From contig CAMPIM010000017.1 of assembly GCA_946886365.1 (NCBI GenBank), forward strand, positions 1 through 42,180: a stretch of DNA of 42,180 bases. Direction: 5' to 3'. The notes below the pieces were generated by a model. That model was not told the DNA's origin. It saw only the letters and a program-made list of their open reading frames with translations, and did no database searches. Made by a program: the position numbers and the translations under genes. This document shows, in pieces, positions 7,463-17,114 of this stretch; positions within the stretch are counted from its first letter, which is position 1; each line of letters begins with the position of its first letter. Origin of the DNA: an uncultured Novosphingobium sp. GTDB taxonomy: Bacteria > Pseudomonadota > Alphaproteobacteria > Sphingomonadales > Sphingomonadaceae.

Positions 7463-9873
7463 AGTTCACGCTGAGCTGGCTCAAGACGCATCTCAATACC
7501 GATGCCGACCTGCCGACGATCCTCAAAACGCTCAATGATATCGGCCTTGAGGTCGAGGGTGTGGAGAATCCGGCGGAAAAGCTCGCGCCCTTCCGCATCG
7601 CCAGGGTGTTGACCGCCGATCCGCATCCGCAGGCGGACAAGTTGCAGGTGCTGACCGTGGATGCAGGCGATGGCGCTTTGCAAGTGGTTTGCGGCGCGCC
7701 CAATGCGCGGGCGGGCCTCGTTGGCGTGTTCGGGACCGAGGGCGCGGTGGTGCCCGTCAATGGCATGGTGCTCAAGAAGACTGCCATTCGCGGGGTCGAA
7801 TCCAACGGCATGATGTGTTCGTTCCGGGAACTGGAACTGGGCGAAGATCATGAAGGAATCATCGAATTAAACGCGGATGCGCCGGTGGGGCGGGTCTATG
7901 CCGAATGGGCCGGGCTGGATGACCCGGTGATTGATGTGAGTATAACACCTAATCGCCAGGACTGCATGGGCGTGCGCGGGATTGCGCGCGATCTGGCGGC
8001 GGCGGGATTGGGGACGCTGAACGCGATCGTCGTGCCGGAGATCGAGGGCATTGGGCCGGGGCCGGACGTGCGGATCGAGGATGCGGATGGCTGCCCGGCC
8101 TTCTTCGCGCGCACGGTCAGGGGCGTGACCAATGGCGCGTCGCCCGAATGGATGGCGCGACGGTTGAAGGCGATCGGGCAGAAGCCGATCAGCACGCTGG
8201 TCGATATCACCAACTATCTGATGATCGACCTGGGTCGACCGTTGCATGTCTACGACATGGCCAAGCTGAAAGGTCCGCTGACTGCCCGTCCGGGCAAGGC
8301 TGGCGAAGAGGTGCTGGCGCTCAATGGCAAGACCTATACGGTTGATGAGACGATGACGGTCATCGCCGACACGCAAGCAGTGCACGATATTGGCGGCATC
8401 ATGGGCGGCGAGCATTCGGGTGCGAGCGAGGCGACGACCGATGTGTTGATCGAATGCGCCTATTTCACGCCCGAACGGATTGCGGTCACCGGACAGAAGC
8501 TGGGCCTGACCAGCGACGCGCGGGGGCGGTTCGAACGCGGGGTGGACCCGGCGTTCCTGGATGACGGATTGTCGATCGCGACCGACCTGGTGGTGAAGCT
8601 ATGTGGCGGCAGCGCCAGCGAGGCGACGCGCAGCGGCATGCCACCCGTTGCGAACAAGATCGTCCGGTACGAACCGTCGCAATGCCTGACGCTGGCGGGT
8701 GTGTATGTGGGTGATCAGGAACAAAGGCGCGTTCTGGAAAGCCTGGGCTTTGGCGTCGAGGAACATGACAGCACGTTCGATTATGAAGACGGCGTGCCGG
8801 TGACGACGAGCGCCCATTGGTCGGTCAGCGTGCCCAGCTGGCGGCGCGATGTCGATGGCTGGCCCGATCTGGTCGAGGAGGTCGTGCGTATCGTGGGGCT
8901 GGATCAGGTCCCCTCCACCCCCCTGCCCCGCATTCCCGGCGTCGCCAAGCCGACGGCGACCAGCGAGCAGCTGATGGAGCGGCGGGTGCGGCGGACGGCG
9001 GCGGCCCGGGGCCTGGCCGAGGCGATCAACTGGTCGTTCATCTCGGAAAAGGAAGCGGCGTCGGTCGGCGGTGGCGACTGGACGCTGGCGAACCCGATTT
9101 CCGAGGATCTGAAGGTCATGCGGCCTTCGCTGCTGCCCGGCCTGCTGTCGGCCACGCGGCGGAACATGGACCGGAGCGCGACTTCGGTGCGGCTTTTCGA
9201 GGTCGGCCGTCGCTATTTCAGCGACAAGGAGCGGGCCACGGCCAGCTTCGTGCTGGCGGGCGAGAAAGTCGCGCGCGGATGGCAGACGGGCAAGGCGCAG
9301 ACTTTCTCCGCCTTTGACGCGAAGGCCGAAGTGATCGCGCTGCTGGCCGCCGCAGGCGCGCCCGTGGCCAACCTGCAAAGCTTTGGCGAGGCATCGGGCG
9401 CCTACCATCCGGGTCAGTCGGGGACGTTGCGCCTTGGCCCCAAGGTGGTGCTGGCCGAATTTGGCGTGCTGCATCCTTCGCTGGCTAAGCAATTCGGCAT
9501 CAGCGGCGCGGTAGTAGCAGGCGAGATTTTCCTGGATGCGATCCCGGCCAAGCGGAAGAGCGGCTTCATGCGCGCGCCCTATGCGCCACCCGCCTTGCAG
9601 GCGGTGAAGCGCGACTTTGCCTTTGTTGTCGATGAGGCCATCGAGGCGGACGCGCTGGTGCGCGCGGTCAAGGGCGCGGACAAGAAGAGCATCGTCGATG
9701 CGCGGTTGTTCGACGTGTTTGTCGGGCCGGGCGTGGATGAGGGCCGTAAGAGCCTGGCCATTGAGGTGACGTTGCAGCCGGGCGAGAAGAGCTTTTCCCA
9801 GGAGGAGCTGGACGCCATCAGCGCCGCTGTCGTGAAGGCGGCGGAGAAGCTGGGCGCGACTTTGCGGGGGTGA
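7459..9873 (+). CDS. pheT: Phenylalanyl-tRNA synthetase beta subunit
   Basis: The 804-residue product is full-length PheT. It begins [12 protein letters not shown]. Residues about 40-150 form the tRNA-binding OB domain ([26 protein letters not shown], then [17 protein letters not shown]). The B3/B4 editing domain follows ([26 protein letters not shown] and [13 protein letters not shown]). Then come the B5 domain and the synthetase-like core ([31 protein letters not shown]). The ferredoxin-like anticodon-binding domain closes the protein ([20 protein letters not shown] to the end). The open frame extends upstream to 7300 inside pheS, but the ATG at 7459 has a GGAGG site eight to ten bases before it and overlaps the pheS stop by four bases. 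Confidence 0.97.
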   Translation: MKFTLSWLKTHLNTDADLPTILKTLNDIGLEVEGVENPAEKLAPFRIARVLTADPHPQADKLQVLTVDAGDGALQVVCGAPNARAGLVGVFGTEGAVVPVNGMVLKKTAIRGVESNGMMCSFRELELGEDHEGIIELNADAPVGRVYAEWAGLDDPVIDVSITPNRQDCMGVRGIARDLAAAGLGTLNAIVVPEIEGIGPGPDVRIEDADGCPAFFARTVRGVTNGASPEWMARRLKAIGQKPISTLVDITNYLMIDLGRPLHVYDMAKLKGPLTARPGKAGEEVLALNGKTYTVDETMTVIADTQAVHDIGGIMGGEHSGASEATTDVLIECAYFTPERIAVTGQKLGLTSDARGRFERGVDPAFLDDGLSIATDLVVKLCGGSASEATRSGMPPVANKIVRYEPSQCLTLAGVYVGDQEQRRVLESLGFGVEEHDSTFDYEDGVPVTTSAHWSVSVPSWRRDVDGWPDLVEEVVRIVGLDQVPSTPLPRIPGVAKPTATSEQLMERRVRRTAAARGLAEAINWSFISEKEAASVGGGDWTLANPISEDLKVMRPSLLPGLLSATRRNMDRSATSVRLFEVGRRYFSDKERATASFVLAGEKVARGWQTGKAQTFSAFDAKAEVIALLAAAGAPVANLQSFGEASGAYHPGQSGTLRLGPKVVLAEFGVLHPSLAKQFGISGAVVAGEIFLDAIPAKRKSGFMRAPYAPPALQAVKRDFAFVVDEAIEADALVRAVKGADKKSIVDARLFDVFVGPGVDEGRKSLAIEVTLQPGEKSFSQEELDAISAAVVKAAEKLGATLRG

Positions 9874-9963
9874 GGGAAACCTCGCCATTCACATTGGGGT
9901 CTGGCTGAACGATTCGGGGGGGGAGTAGCGAGGCTGGCTTTACTCCGTTGAAGAGAAGAGAAG

Positions 9964-9990
9964 GACTTCGACAAGCTCAGTCCGAACGGA
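9964..9990. repeat. Intergenic repeat, copy B (single arm)
   Basis: One arm of the family, CTTCGACAAGCTCAG followed by TCCGAACGGA, lies between pheT and the epimerase gene. A TC replaces the usual GGGC core, and no partner arm is present, so this is a solitary or decayed copy. Confidence 0.65.
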
Positions 9991-10030
9991 AATAGTGGGC
10001 TGGACCGACAGGATCAAAAGTAGAGGGCTG

Positions 10031-10912
10031 ATGGACGAGCTTGTAACGATCGCGTCGGACGGGCTGACCGCCGCCATCAACCCGCTGGGCGCGGAGCTTT
10101 GGTCGATAAAGGACGCTGCCGGGCGCGAACTCATGACCGATGCCGATCCGCGCTGGTGGACGGGGCATGCGCCCTTGCTGTTTCCTTTCGTCGGGCGGTC
10201 ACGCAACGATGTGTATCGGCTGGACGGACATGATTATCCGATGCCGCAGCATGGTTTTGCCCGGCACATGACCTTCACGCAGGTGGAGCATCTGCCTGAA
10301 TCGGTGGTCTTCCGGCTTGAGCCGGACGCAGCGACGCGGGCCGTCTATCCGTTCCATTTCCGGCTGGACATGCAGTTCGCCGTGGCTGGCGGCACGTTGA
10401 TGATGACGGCGACGGTCATGAACCGGGGCGAGGCGGATATGCCCTTTTCCTTCGGCTATCATCCGGCCTTTGCCTGGCCGCTGCCCTTTGGGGGTTCGGC
10501 GGAAGATCATCGGATAGAGTTTGAGAAGGCGGAAACGGCGCCGCTGCGCAGGGTGGGGAACGAGCCGGGCCTGATCGCGCGGGAAAGCGTTGCATCGCCG
10601 GTGAAGGGCAAGGTCCTGCATCCCACCCATGCGATGTTCGAGGGCGATGCGCTGATCTGGGACGAGTTGGAGAGCGACAGCCTATATTGGGGCGTGCCGG
10701 GGCGGACGCGGCTGAAGATCGACTTTCCCGATACGCCATGGCTGGGGCTGTGGCAGAAGCCGGGGGCGCATTATCTGTGCGTCGAGCCTTGGGCAGGGAT
10801 GGCCGACTTGGTCGGGTTCGAGGGGGGTGTCTGGGACAAGCAGGGTATCATGCGGCTGCTGCCGGGGGACGAGCGGCGGTTCCGCATGGACGTGACGGTC
10901 GTGGACGTGTAA
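10031..10912 (+). CDS. Aldose 1-epimerase family protein (LacX-like)
   Basis: The 293-residue product belongs to the galactose mutarotase-like superfamily, which interconverts alpha and beta anomers of sugars or hexose 6-phosphates. Characteristic stretches are INPLGAELWSIKD near residue 17, HAPLLFPFVGRSRNDVYRLDG near 46, and MPQHGFAR with a conserved His near 74. FSFGYHPAF holds a second His near 144, and HYLCVEPWAG lies near the C-terminus. The two histidines and the late Glu are the usual catalytic set. The frame is open from 9995, but the upstream part is repeat-flanking DNA, so I chose the ATG at 10031. It is an isolated gene flanked by repeats B and C, and the physiological sugar is unknown. 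Confidence 0.88.
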   Translation: MDELVTIASDGLTAAINPLGAELWSIKDAAGRELMTDADPRWWTGHAPLLFPFVGRSRNDVYRLDGHDYPMPQHGFARHMTFTQVEHLPESVVFRLEPDAATRAVYPFHFRLDMQFAVAGGTLMMTATVMNRGEADMPFSFGYHPAFAWPLPFGGSAEDHRIEFEKAETAPLRRVGNEPGLIARESVASPVKGKVLHPTHAMFEGDALIWDELESDSLYWGVPGRTRLKIDFPDTPWLGLWQKPGAHYLCVEPWAGMADLVGFEGGVWDKQGIMRLLPGDERRFRMDVTVVDV

Positions 10913-10929
10913 CGGCGGCTTCCATGATT

Positions 10930-11003
10930 CCGTTCGGGCTGAGCCTGTCGAAGCCTCTTCCCTGGAAGGAAGTGAAGCCCTTCGACAAGCTCAGGGCGAA
11001 CGG
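10930..11003. repeat. Paired intergenic repeat, copy C
   Basis: A full pair. The left arm is CCGTTCGGGCTGAGC followed by CTGTCGAAGCC. The right arm is GCCCTTCGACAAGC followed by TCAGGGCGAACGG. The middle of about 23 bases contains a small inverted repeat (CTTCC/GGAAG). It lies between the epimerase gene and prfC, 30 bases before the prfC start. Confidence 0.85.
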
Positions 11004-11033
11004 TTGTTTTTATACCGAGCCCCCGACAGCATC

Positions 11034-12599
11034 ATGACCATCCCATCCCGCCGCACCTTCGCGATCATTTCCCACCCTGACGCGGGTAAGACCACGCTGA
11101 CCGAAAAGCTGCTGCTGGAAGGCGGCGCGATCCATCTGGCCGGTGAGGTCAAGGCGCGCGGGGCCAATCGGCGGGCGCGGTCGGACTGGATGAAGATCGA
11201 GCAACAGCGCGGCATTTCCGTGACCAGCTCGGTCATGACGTTCGAACGCGACGGCATCACCTTCAACCTGCTCGACACGCCGGGGCACGAGGATTTCTCG
11301 GAAGACACCTATCGCACGCTGACGGCGGTGGATTCGGCGGTCATGGTGATCGACGCCGCCAAGGGTATCGAACCGCAGACGCGCAAACTGTTCGAAGTGT
11401 GCCGGTTGCGCAACGTGCCGATCATCACCTTCGTGAACAAAGTGGACCGCGAAGGGCGCGACACCTTCGCCCTGCTGGACGAAGTGGCGGACGCGCTGGC
11501 GCTGGACGTGTGCCCGATGAGCTGGCCGGTCGGCATGGGCGGTGAGTTCGAAGGGATTTACGATTTCGCCAAGAACCGGCTGCGCCAGCCCAGCGGTCCG
11601 AGCAAGGAATTTGAGGGCAAGCAGGTGTTTGTCGAGGGCATCGATGATGATGCGCTGGCCGAACATATTTCCGCGCGGGGCCTCGAAAAGCTGCGCGAGG
11701 AAGCTGAGTTGGCGGTGGGCGGCTATGCCGATTTCGATCTGGCCGCCTATCGCCATGGCGACCTGACGCCGGTCTATTTCGGGTCGGCTTTGAAGCTGTT
11801 CGGAGTCACCGAGCTGATCGACGCGCTAGCCGCCCACGCACCGCCGCCGCGCGCGCAGCCTGCCGAGCCCGCGCCGGTGGAGCCCGAAAATGGCGAGGTC
11901 ACCGGCTTCATCTTCAAGGTGCAGGCCAATATGGACCCGCAGCATCGCGATCGCATCGCCTTCATGCGGCTATGTTCGGGCAAGTTCCGCCGCGGCATGA
12001 AGCTGACGCCGAGCGGGTCTGGCAAGCCGATCGCGGTGCACTCGCCGATCCTCTTCTTCGCCCAGGACCGAGAGATTGCGGACGAGGCTTATCCCGGCGA
12101 CATCATCGGCATCCCCAATCACGGCACGTTGCGGGTGGGAGATACACTGAGCGAGAAGGCGGCGGTGCGCTTCACGGGTTTGCCCAACTTCGCGCCCGAA
12201 ATCTTGCGGCGAGTGGCGCTCAAGGACCCAACCAAGACGAAGCAGCTGCGCAAGGCATTGGACGACCTGTCCGAAGAAGGCGTGATCCAGGTCTTCTATC
12301 CCGAGATCGGCAGCAATTGGGTTGTTGGCGTAGTTGGGCAGTTGCAGCTGGACGTGCTGATTTCCCGGCTGGAGGCGGAGTATAAGGTGGCGGCGGGGCT
12401 GGAGGCTTCGCCCTTCGATACTGCACGTTGGATTTCCGGCGATGATGCGGCGGTCAAGGAACTGGTGTCCTTCAATGGCGCGAACATGGCCAAGGACCGG
12501 GACGGCAATCTCGTCTTCATGGCCAAAAGCGCCTGGGACGTGAACTATCAGCAGGAACGGCATCCAAAGGTGAAGTTCAGCGCCACCAGGGAGCGTTGA
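11034..12599 (+). CDS. prfC: Peptide chain release factor 3
   Basis: The 521-residue product is RF3, the translational GTPase that removes RF1/RF2 from the ribosome after termination. The G domain has the P-loop HPDAGKTTL near residues 14-22, the switch region QQRGISVTSSVM, DTPGHEDF (G3) and NKVDRE (G4). The middle domain includes GEVTGFIFKVQANMDPQHRDRIAFMRLCSG, which is RF3-specific rather than EF-G-like. The C-terminal domain starts near LPNFAPEILRRV, with GVVGQLQLDVLISRLEAEY later. I chose the ATG at 11034; the frame upstream runs into repeat C. No strong ribosome site is visible before it. The GST gene follows after 18 bases and may be co-transcribed. Confidence 0.95.
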   Translation: MTIPSRRTFAIISHPDAGKTTLTEKLLLEGGAIHLAGEVKARGANRRARSDWMKIEQQRGISVTSSVMTFERDGITFNLLDTPGHEDFSEDTYRTLTAVDSAVMVIDAAKGIEPQTRKLFEVCRLRNVPIITFVNKVDREGRDTFALLDEVADALALDVCPMSWPVGMGGEFEGIYDFAKNRLRQPSGPSKEFEGKQVFVEGIDDDALAEHISARGLEKLREEAELAVGGYADFDLAAYRHGDLTPVYFGSALKLFGVTELIDALAAHAPPPRAQPAEPAPVEPENGEVTGFIFKVQANMDPQHRDRIAFMRLCSGKFRRGMKLTPSGSGKPIAVHSPILFFAQDREIADEAYPGDIIGIPNHGTLRVGDTLSEKAAVRFTGLPNFAPEILRRVALKDPTKTKQLRKALDDLSEEGVIQVFYPEIGSNWVVGVVGQLQLDVLISRLEAEYKVAAGLEASPFDTARWISGDDAAVKELVSFNGANMAKDRDGNLVFMAKSAWDVNYQQERHPKVKFSATRER

Positions 12600-12617
12600 C
12601 GCGTTGGCGGGCGCGAG

Positions 12618-13235
12618 ATGACCGCCATTCTCTATAGCTTTCGGCGCTGTCCCTATGCCATGCGCGCGCGGATGGCGCTGGCCGTCAGCGGGCAACAGGC
12701 GGAGCTGCGCGAAGTTGTACTGCGCGACAAACCGGCCTCGATGATCGCCGCGTCGCCCAAGGGGACCGTGCCGGTCCTGATTCTGCCAAGTGGAGAGGTG
12801 ATCGACGAGAGCCTCGACATCATGCGCTGGGCGCTTGGCCTGCATGATCCGGAAGGCTGGCTCGCTGGGGATGACAAGGCGCTGATTGCGGCGAATGATG
12901 GGCCGTTCAAGCAACATCTCGACCGCTATAAATATGCGACTCGCTTTGGATCGGACCCGCTGGAGCATCGCGCCGCAGGGATGGCATGGCTGTCCCAACT
13001 GGAGGCGCGGCTGGAGAGCAGCGATTTCCTGCGCGGAGCGCGCAGGACGCTTGCCGATATCGCGATCTTTCCGTTTGTGCGGCAGTTTGCGGCGGCTGAT
13101 CAGGCGTGGTTTGACGCACAGCCCGTGCCGCGCGTGCAGGCATGGTTGCGCGCTTTGATCGGGTCGGAATTGTTTGACCGCGCCATGACGCGCAGAGCTG
13201 CATGGCAGCCGAATGACGCGGCGGTTTTTCTTTAG
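12618..13235 (+). CDS. Glutathione S-transferase-like protein
   Basis: The 205-residue product has an N-terminal thioredoxin-fold domain with CPYAMRARMAL at residues 11-21. Here Cys11 would be the catalytic residue, as in omega-like and glutaredoxin-like GSTs. The cis-proline region KGTVPVLILPSGEVIDESLDIMRW follows at about 49-71 and is the glutathione-binding ES motif. The C-terminal half is the alpha-helical domain (GARRTLADIAIFPFVRQFAAAD, with the N-capping TLADIAIFP box). The substrate is unknown; reductase or dehydratase-type activity is more likely than classic conjugation, given the Cys. The gene follows prfC after 18 bases and ends tail-to-tail with metW, where the two stop codons overlap by four bases. 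Confidence 0.88.
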   Translation: MTAILYSFRRCPYAMRARMALAVSGQQAELREVVLRDKPASMIAASPKGTVPVLILPSGEVIDESLDIMRWALGLHDPEGWLAGDDKALIAANDGPFKQHLDRYKYATRFGSDPLEHRAAGMAWLSQLEARLESSDFLRGARRTLADIAIFPFVRQFAAADQAWFDAQPVPRVQAWLRALIGSELFDRAMTRRAAWQPNDAAVFL

Positions 13236-13825
13236 CGACGCAGCAGGAAGACAGCGTGTTCGGCGAACAGGTTGGCGTTCGCGTGGGTCGTTTCCTTGTC
13301 GCCCTTCAGGAACCATTGGCCATCAATCGTCCAGCCGCGATCCTTCACTAGCGCGCGGAAATCATCGACAGTGACATGGTGGATGTTGAGCGTGTCGTAC
13401 CAGGTATCGGGCAGCAGCCGCGTCACCGGCATGCGCCCGCCCCACATCAGCGACAGCCGTCCGCGCCAATGCGCGAAATTGGGGAAGGAGACGAAGGCCT
13501 GACGGCCGATGCGCAGCAGTTCCTCCACCACCAGGTCCGGGCGGCGCGTGGTCTGTAGCGTCTGGCTCAAGATCGCATAGTCGAAGCTGGCGTCGGGATA
13601 ATAGGTGAGGTCGGTGTCGGCGTCGCCCTGCACGACCGACAGGCCCCGGCCGACGGCGGCGGCGACATTGCCCGCGTCCAGTTCCAGCCCGCGCGCATCC
13701 ACCTGTTTCTTGTCCCGCAGCGCGGCCATGAGCGCGCCGTCGCCGCAGCCCACGTCCAGCACGCGCGCGCCCGGCGTTACGGTGCGGGCGATCAGGGCGA
13801 GGTCCGGCCGAAGCGTCTCGCTCAC
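13232..13825 (-). CDS. metW: Methionine biosynthesis protein MetW
   Basis: The 197-residue product is a methyltransferase-fold protein: [26 protein letters not shown] holds the SAM-type glycine motif. [27 protein letters not shown] follows, then [22 protein letters not shown] and [23 protein letters not shown], which are typical of MetW. In many proteobacteria MetW is the partner of MetX and is needed for its activity in the acylation of homoserine. I chose a GTG start at 13825, which overlaps the metX stop as GTGA and is preceded by AAGGGCGG. The frame is open to an ATG at 13876, but that would lie inside metX. The order metX-metW on one strand supports the call. Confidence 0.93.
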   Translation of the reverse strand: MSETLRPDLALIARTVTPGARVLDVGCGDGALMAALRDKKQVDARGLELDAGNVAAAVGRGLSVVQGDADTDLTYYPDASFDYAILSQTLQTTRRPDLVVEELLRIGRQAFVSFPNFAHWRGRLSLMWGGRMPVTRLLPDTWYDTLNIHHVTVDDFRALVKDRGWTIDGQWFLKGDKETTHANANLFAEHAVFLLRR

Positions 13826-14958
13826 GCGCGGCCGCCCTTGAGGAAGCCATCGACGACGCGGTTCAGTTCCGGGCATTCCAGCAGGAACGCGTCGTGGCCG
13901 AAGGGGCTGGATAGCTCAACGAAGCTGGCCTGCGCACCGCTGGCATTGAGGGCGTGGACGATGATGCGGGATTCGGCGGTGGGATAGAGCCAGTCGGTGT
14001 CGAAGCTCACGAGGCAGAAGCGGGCTTTGGACTGGGCGAAGGCGGTGGCGAGGCTGCCGCCATGATCCTCCGCAATGTCATAATAGTCCATGGCGCGGGT
14101 GATGTAGAGATAGGAGTTGGCGTCGAACCGCTCGACGAAACTCAGGCCCTGATGGCGGAGGTAGCTTTCCACCTGGAAGTCGGCGTCGAAGCCGAAGGTC
14201 TTGGCATCGCGCCCTTGCAGGCGGCGGCCGAATTTCTCGGTCAGGCCCGCTTCGGACAGATAGGTGATGTGCGCGGCCATGCGGGCGACAGCAAGGCCCG
14301 CGCTGGGCACCTGGGCGTCGGCATAATAGTCGCCGCCGCGCCAGTTGGGGTCCGCCATGATCGCTTGACGCCCAACTTCGTGGAAGGCGATGTTCTGGGC
14401 GCTGTGCCGGGCGGTCGAGGCGATGACGATGCAGCTTTCGACGCGATCCGGAAAGATGGTTGGCCAGCTAAGCGCCTGCATGCCGCCCATGGAGCCGCCG
14501 ATGACGGCAGAGAGGCGATCGACGTCCAGATGGTTAAGCAGCAGCGCTTGGGCGCGCACCATGTCGGCGATGGTGAGCACCGGAAAGCGCATCGCATAGG
14601 GCGCGTTGCTAGACGGATCGACACTGGCGGGGCCGCTGGAGCCCATGCAGCTGCCGATGACGTTGGCGCAGACGATGAAATGGCGCGCCGGATCGATGGG
14701 CTTGCCTTCGCCCACCATGCGCCACCACCAGCCGGGCTTGCCGGTGACGGGGTGATCGGACGCCACATATTGGTCACCGGTCAGCGCATGGCAGATGAGG
14801 ATGACGTTCGACTTGTCCGCGTTCATCCGCCCATAGGTTTCATAGGCGATGTCGACCGGCGCGAGCGCCGCGCCGCTGTCCAGCCGCAGGGGGCCGGACA
14901 GGCGGACCTGGCGGCGGAGGCCGAAACGGCTGTCGTCGGTGAAGGAGGCGCTGGCCAT
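13822..14958 (-). CDS. metX: Homoserine O-acyltransferase MetX
   Basis: The 378-residue alpha/beta-hydrolase-fold enzyme acylates homoserine in the first committed step of methionine synthesis. The catalytic triad is visible: Ser156 in [13 protein letters not shown], Asp322 in FDTDWLYP and His355 in [11 protein letters not shown]. Other family blocks are [41 protein letters not shown] and [24 protein letters not shown]. Whether acetyl-CoA or succinyl-CoA is the donor cannot be decided by eye. No Shine-Dalgarno sequence precedes the ATG. An alphaproteobacterial -10-like element ends nine bases upstream, so a leaderless or nearly leaderless transcript is likely. It diverges from the 2-hydroxyacid dehydrogenase gene. 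Confidence 0.94.
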   Translation of the reverse strand: MASASFTDDSRFGLRRQVRLSGPLRLDSGAALAPVDIAYETYGRMNADKSNVILICHALTGDQYVASDHPVTGKPGWWWRMVGEGKPIDPARHFIVCANVIGSCMGSSGPASVDPSSNAPYAMRFPVLTIADMVRAQALLLNHLDVDRLSAVIGGSMGGMQALSWPTIFPDRVESCIVIASTARHSAQNIAFHEVGRQAIMADPNWRGGDYYADAQVPSAGLAVARMAAHITYLSEAGLTEKFGRRLQGRDAKTFGFDADFQVESYLRHQGLSFVERFDANSYLYITRAMDYYDIAEDHGGSLATAFAQSKARFCLVSFDTDWLYPTAESRIIVHALNASGAQASFVELSSPFGHDAFLLECPELNRVVDGFLKGGRA

Positions 14959-14965
14959 GGTGCAA

Positions 14966-14996
14966 GCGGGCTAGGACCGTGGAGGGGTGCTGTCAA
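14966..14996 (-). promoter_or_regulatory. Candidate metX promoter (near-leaderless)
   Basis: On the minus strand TTGACAGC is followed after 13 bases by CCTAGCCC, which resembles the alphaproteobacterial housekeeping pattern TTGACGS-N10-14-GCTANAWC. The -10-like element ends nine bases from the metX ATG, and no ribosome binding site lies between them. Confidence 0.5.
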
Positions 14997-15010
14997 TCGG
15001 CGGGGGATGA

Positions 15011-15018
15011 GCTAGGAC
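15011..15018 (+). promoter_or_regulatory. Candidate -10 element of the 2-hydroxyacid dehydrogenase gene
   Basis: GCTAGGAC ends six bases before the ATG and resembles GCTANAWC. The only -35-like sequence, TGTCAA at 14991-14996, is the other strand of the metX TTGACA. The same octamer GCTAGGAC also occurs at 14970-14977. Confidence 0.4.
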
Positions 15019-15024
15019 GGGTGC

Positions 15025-15972
15025 ATGAGCCAGACCCGCATTCCGATCGTCATCTATGGTCCTGTGTCATCCTATCTGGAAGAGCAGCTAAAGGCCCGGT
15101 TCATCGTGCATAAGGTGGCGGCGGATGCCGATCCGAATGCGCTGCCCGAAGCTGTGCAGGAGGCCCAAGCGCTGGTGTCGTTCGGGGCGGTCGGCGCTTC
15201 TGCCGCGATCATGGATGCGCTGCCCCGGCTGGAGATGATCGGGCTGTTTTCGGTTGGCTATGACAAGGTCGATGTCGCGCACGCCAAGGCGAAGGGCATC
15301 AAGGTCAGCAACACGCCCGACGTCCTGACCGACGATGTGGCCGATCTGGCGGTGGGCCTGCTTTATGCGACCGTGCGCAATATCGCCGCCAACGATCGGA
15401 TGGTGCGGTCTGGCGGTTGGGCGCGAGGTGGCGCGGTGCCGCTGAGCGGCAGCGTCACGGGGCGCAGGATCGGGATATTGGGACTGGGCCGGATCGGACG
15501 GGCGATCGCGCGGCGGCTGGAGCCAGTGGCAAGCGAGATCATTTATCATAACCGCAGACCTGCACCGGACGCACCCTATCGCTATGTGGCCGACCGCATC
15601 GCCTTCGCGCGGGAAAGCGAGGCGATGATCGTCGCGACATCGGGCGGGCCGGAAGCGCGTAAACTGGTCGATGCGGAGATGCTGGACGCGCTGGGGCCGC
15701 AGGGCGTGCTGATCAACATCAGCCGGGGGAGCGTGATTGACGAAGACGCGCTGGTCGCGGCGCTGACGGAAGGTCGGATCGGTGGCGCCGGGCTGGACGT
15801 ATTCGCGCACGAGCCGCATGTGCCCGAGGCTTTGTTCGCCATGGATAATGTCGTCCTGCAACCGCATCAGGGCAGCGCCACGGTGAACACGCGCAGGGCA
15901 ATGGCCGATCTGGTGCTCGCCAATCTGGACGCATGGGCGGCGGGCAAGCCGCTGATCACGCCGGTCGTATAG
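15025..15972 (+). CDS. D-isomer 2-hydroxyacid dehydrogenase (glyoxylate/hydroxypyruvate reductase-like)
   Basis: The 315-residue product is an NAD(P)-dependent 2-hydroxyacid dehydrogenase. The Rossmann motif is GILGLGRIGRAIARR at about 150-164. The catalytic triad is Arg234 in NISRGSVIDE, Glu263 in FAHEPHVPEALF and His281 in LQPHQGSAT. The N-terminal substrate domain contains LPRLEMIGLFSVGYDKVDVAHAKAKGI. HNRRP after the Rossmann beta2 strand has an Arg at the cofactor-binding position, which favours NADPH and the GhrB/GRHPR-type reductase group. The exact acid reduced is unknown. The ATG appears leaderless: a GCTAGGAC element ends six bases upstream and there is no ribosome site. It diverges from metX and lies 41 bases before hisC. 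Confidence 0.88.
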   Translation: MSQTRIPIVIYGPVSSYLEEQLKARFIVHKVAADADPNALPEAVQEAQALVSFGAVGASAAIMDALPRLEMIGLFSVGYDKVDVAHAKAKGIKVSNTPDVLTDDVADLAVGLLYATVRNIAANDRMVRSGGWARGGAVPLSGSVTGRRIGILGLGRIGRAIARRLEPVASEIIYHNRRPAPDAPYRYVADRIAFARESEAMIVATSGGPEARKLVDAEMLDALGPQGVLINISRGSVIDEDALVAALTEGRIGGAGLDVFAHEPHVPEALFAMDNVVLQPHQGSATVNTRRAMADLVLANLDAWAAGKPLITPVV

Positions 15973-15979
15973 CAGCGCT

Positions 15980-16007
15980 TTGCCTTTGGTGCGGATGACG
16001 CTAAAGC
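15980..16007 (+). promoter_or_regulatory. Candidate leaderless promoter of hisC
   Basis: TTGCCT at 15980-15985 and TAAAGC at 16002-16007 (within GCTAAAGC) are 16 bases apart. The -10 ends six bases before the hisC ATG, which would place transcription start at or near the start codon. No ribosome site is visible. Confidence 0.45.
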
Positions 16008-16013
16008 CCGGCC

Positions 16014-17111
16014 ATGACGAAACCAGCACCCAAGGAATGGATTCTGGGCATTTCGCCCTATGTGCCGGGCAAGGCGGCGGCCGATGACGGACGCCCGCTG
16101 ATCAAGCTCAGCGCCAATGAAAACCCGCTGGGCACCGGCGAAGCGGCGCGGGCGGCGCTGATCGCGGCGACGGCAGACCTTGCGACCTACCCCGATCCGG
16201 GCGCGGCGAAGATGCGCGAGGCGATCGCGGCGGTGCATGGGCTTGATCCCGCTCGGGTGATCTACGGCACCGGATCGGACGAGCTGCTGCACATTGCGGC
16301 GAGCGCCTATGCCGGGCCGGGGGACGAGATACTTTACGTCCATTACGGCTTTTCGGTTTACGACATCGCCGCGCGCCGCGTCGGCGCGACGCCGGTGATC
16401 GCGCCGGACAAGGATTATGCGACCGACGTGGATGCGCTGCTCGCCTGCGTGACGGAAAAGACCAAGGTCGTTTTCCTCGCCAATCCCAACAATCCCACGG
16501 GCACCATGACGCCGCGCGAGGAGATTGCGCGGCTGCACGCGGCGCTGCGGCCAGACATATTGTTCGTGCTGGATCAGGCCTATGCCGAATATCTGGACCC
16601 GCAAGAGGACGATGACGGGCTAGAGCTGGCGAAGAACGCGGCCAATGTGCTGGTGACCCGCACCTTCTCCAAAATCTACGGCCTCGCCGCCGAACGAATT
16701 GGCTGGGGCTATGCCAGCGCGGAGATCATCGACGCGCTGCATCGCATCCGCGCGCCGTTCAATGTCACCACGGCCGGACAGGCGGCGGCGATCGCGGCGG
16801 TGAAGGATCAGGCGTGGGTGGATGCCAGCCGGGCGCATAACCGCAAGTGGCGCGAATGGCTGGCCGATGAGGTTGCTTCGCTGTCCAACCATGGGTTGCG
16901 GGCGGTGCCGAGCAAGGCCAATTTCCTGCTGATCCTGTTCAACGGCAAGCTGACGGCCGAAGCGGCGATGAAGGGGCTGTGGGACGAAGGCTTCGCGACC
17001 CGCTGGCTGCCCGGCCAGGGGCTGCCCAATGGCCTGCGCATCACCGTCGGCACCGAAGAACAGGTGCGCGCGGTCGCGGCGAAGCTGCGGGCGATGGCGG
17101 AGGCGGCCTGA
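16014..17111 (+). CDS. hisC: Histidinol-phosphate aminotransferase
   Basis: The 365-residue product is a fold-type I PLP aminotransferase of the HisC group. It starts with [11 protein letters not shown] and [12 protein letters not shown] near residues 31-42, the substrate-binding N-terminal arm. It continues with [35 protein letters not shown] and ANPNNPTGT at about 156-164. The PLP lysine is Lys220 in [18 protein letters not shown]. It converts imidazole-acetol phosphate to histidinol phosphate. Because tyrA follows after only three bases, this copy may also or mainly transaminate aromatic intermediates, as described for the hisC-tyrC pair of Zymomonas mobilis, another sphingomonad relative. 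The start seems leaderless. Confidence 0.93.
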   Translation: MTKPAPKEWILGISPYVPGKAAADDGRPLIKLSANENPLGTGEAARAALIAATADLATYPDPGAAKMREAIAAVHGLDPARVIYGTGSDELLHIAASAYAGPGDEILYVHYGFSVYDIAARRVGATPVIAPDKDYATDVDALLACVTEKTKVVFLANPNNPTGTMTPREEIARLHAALRPDILFVLDQAYAEYLDPQEDDDGLELAKNAANVLVTRTFSKIYGLAAERIGWGYASAEIIDALHRIRAPFNVTTAGQAAAIAAVKDQAWVDASRAHNRKWREWLADEVASLSNHGLRAVPSKANFLLILFNGKLTAEAAMKGLWDEGFATRWLPGQGLPNGLRITVGTEEQVRAVAAKLRAMAEAA

Positions 17112-17114
17112 ACC

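Noticed and set aside
8599..9888. 429-residue minus-strand frame opposite pheT
   Set aside because: Shadow of pheT; His/Arg/Gln-rich with no recognisable domain.
11970..13316. 448-residue minus-strand frame across prfC and the GST gene
   Set aside because: It spans two well-supported genes on the other strand and has no domain.
13954..15015. 353-residue plus-strand frame opposite metX
   Set aside because: Shadow of metX, ending in the divergent promoter region.
14959..15024. SAM-II riboswitch upstream of metX
   Set aside because: Alphaproteobacterial metX genes often have one, but the 66-base region shows neither the pseudoknot pairing nor the conserved core, and the promoter sits almost on the start codon.
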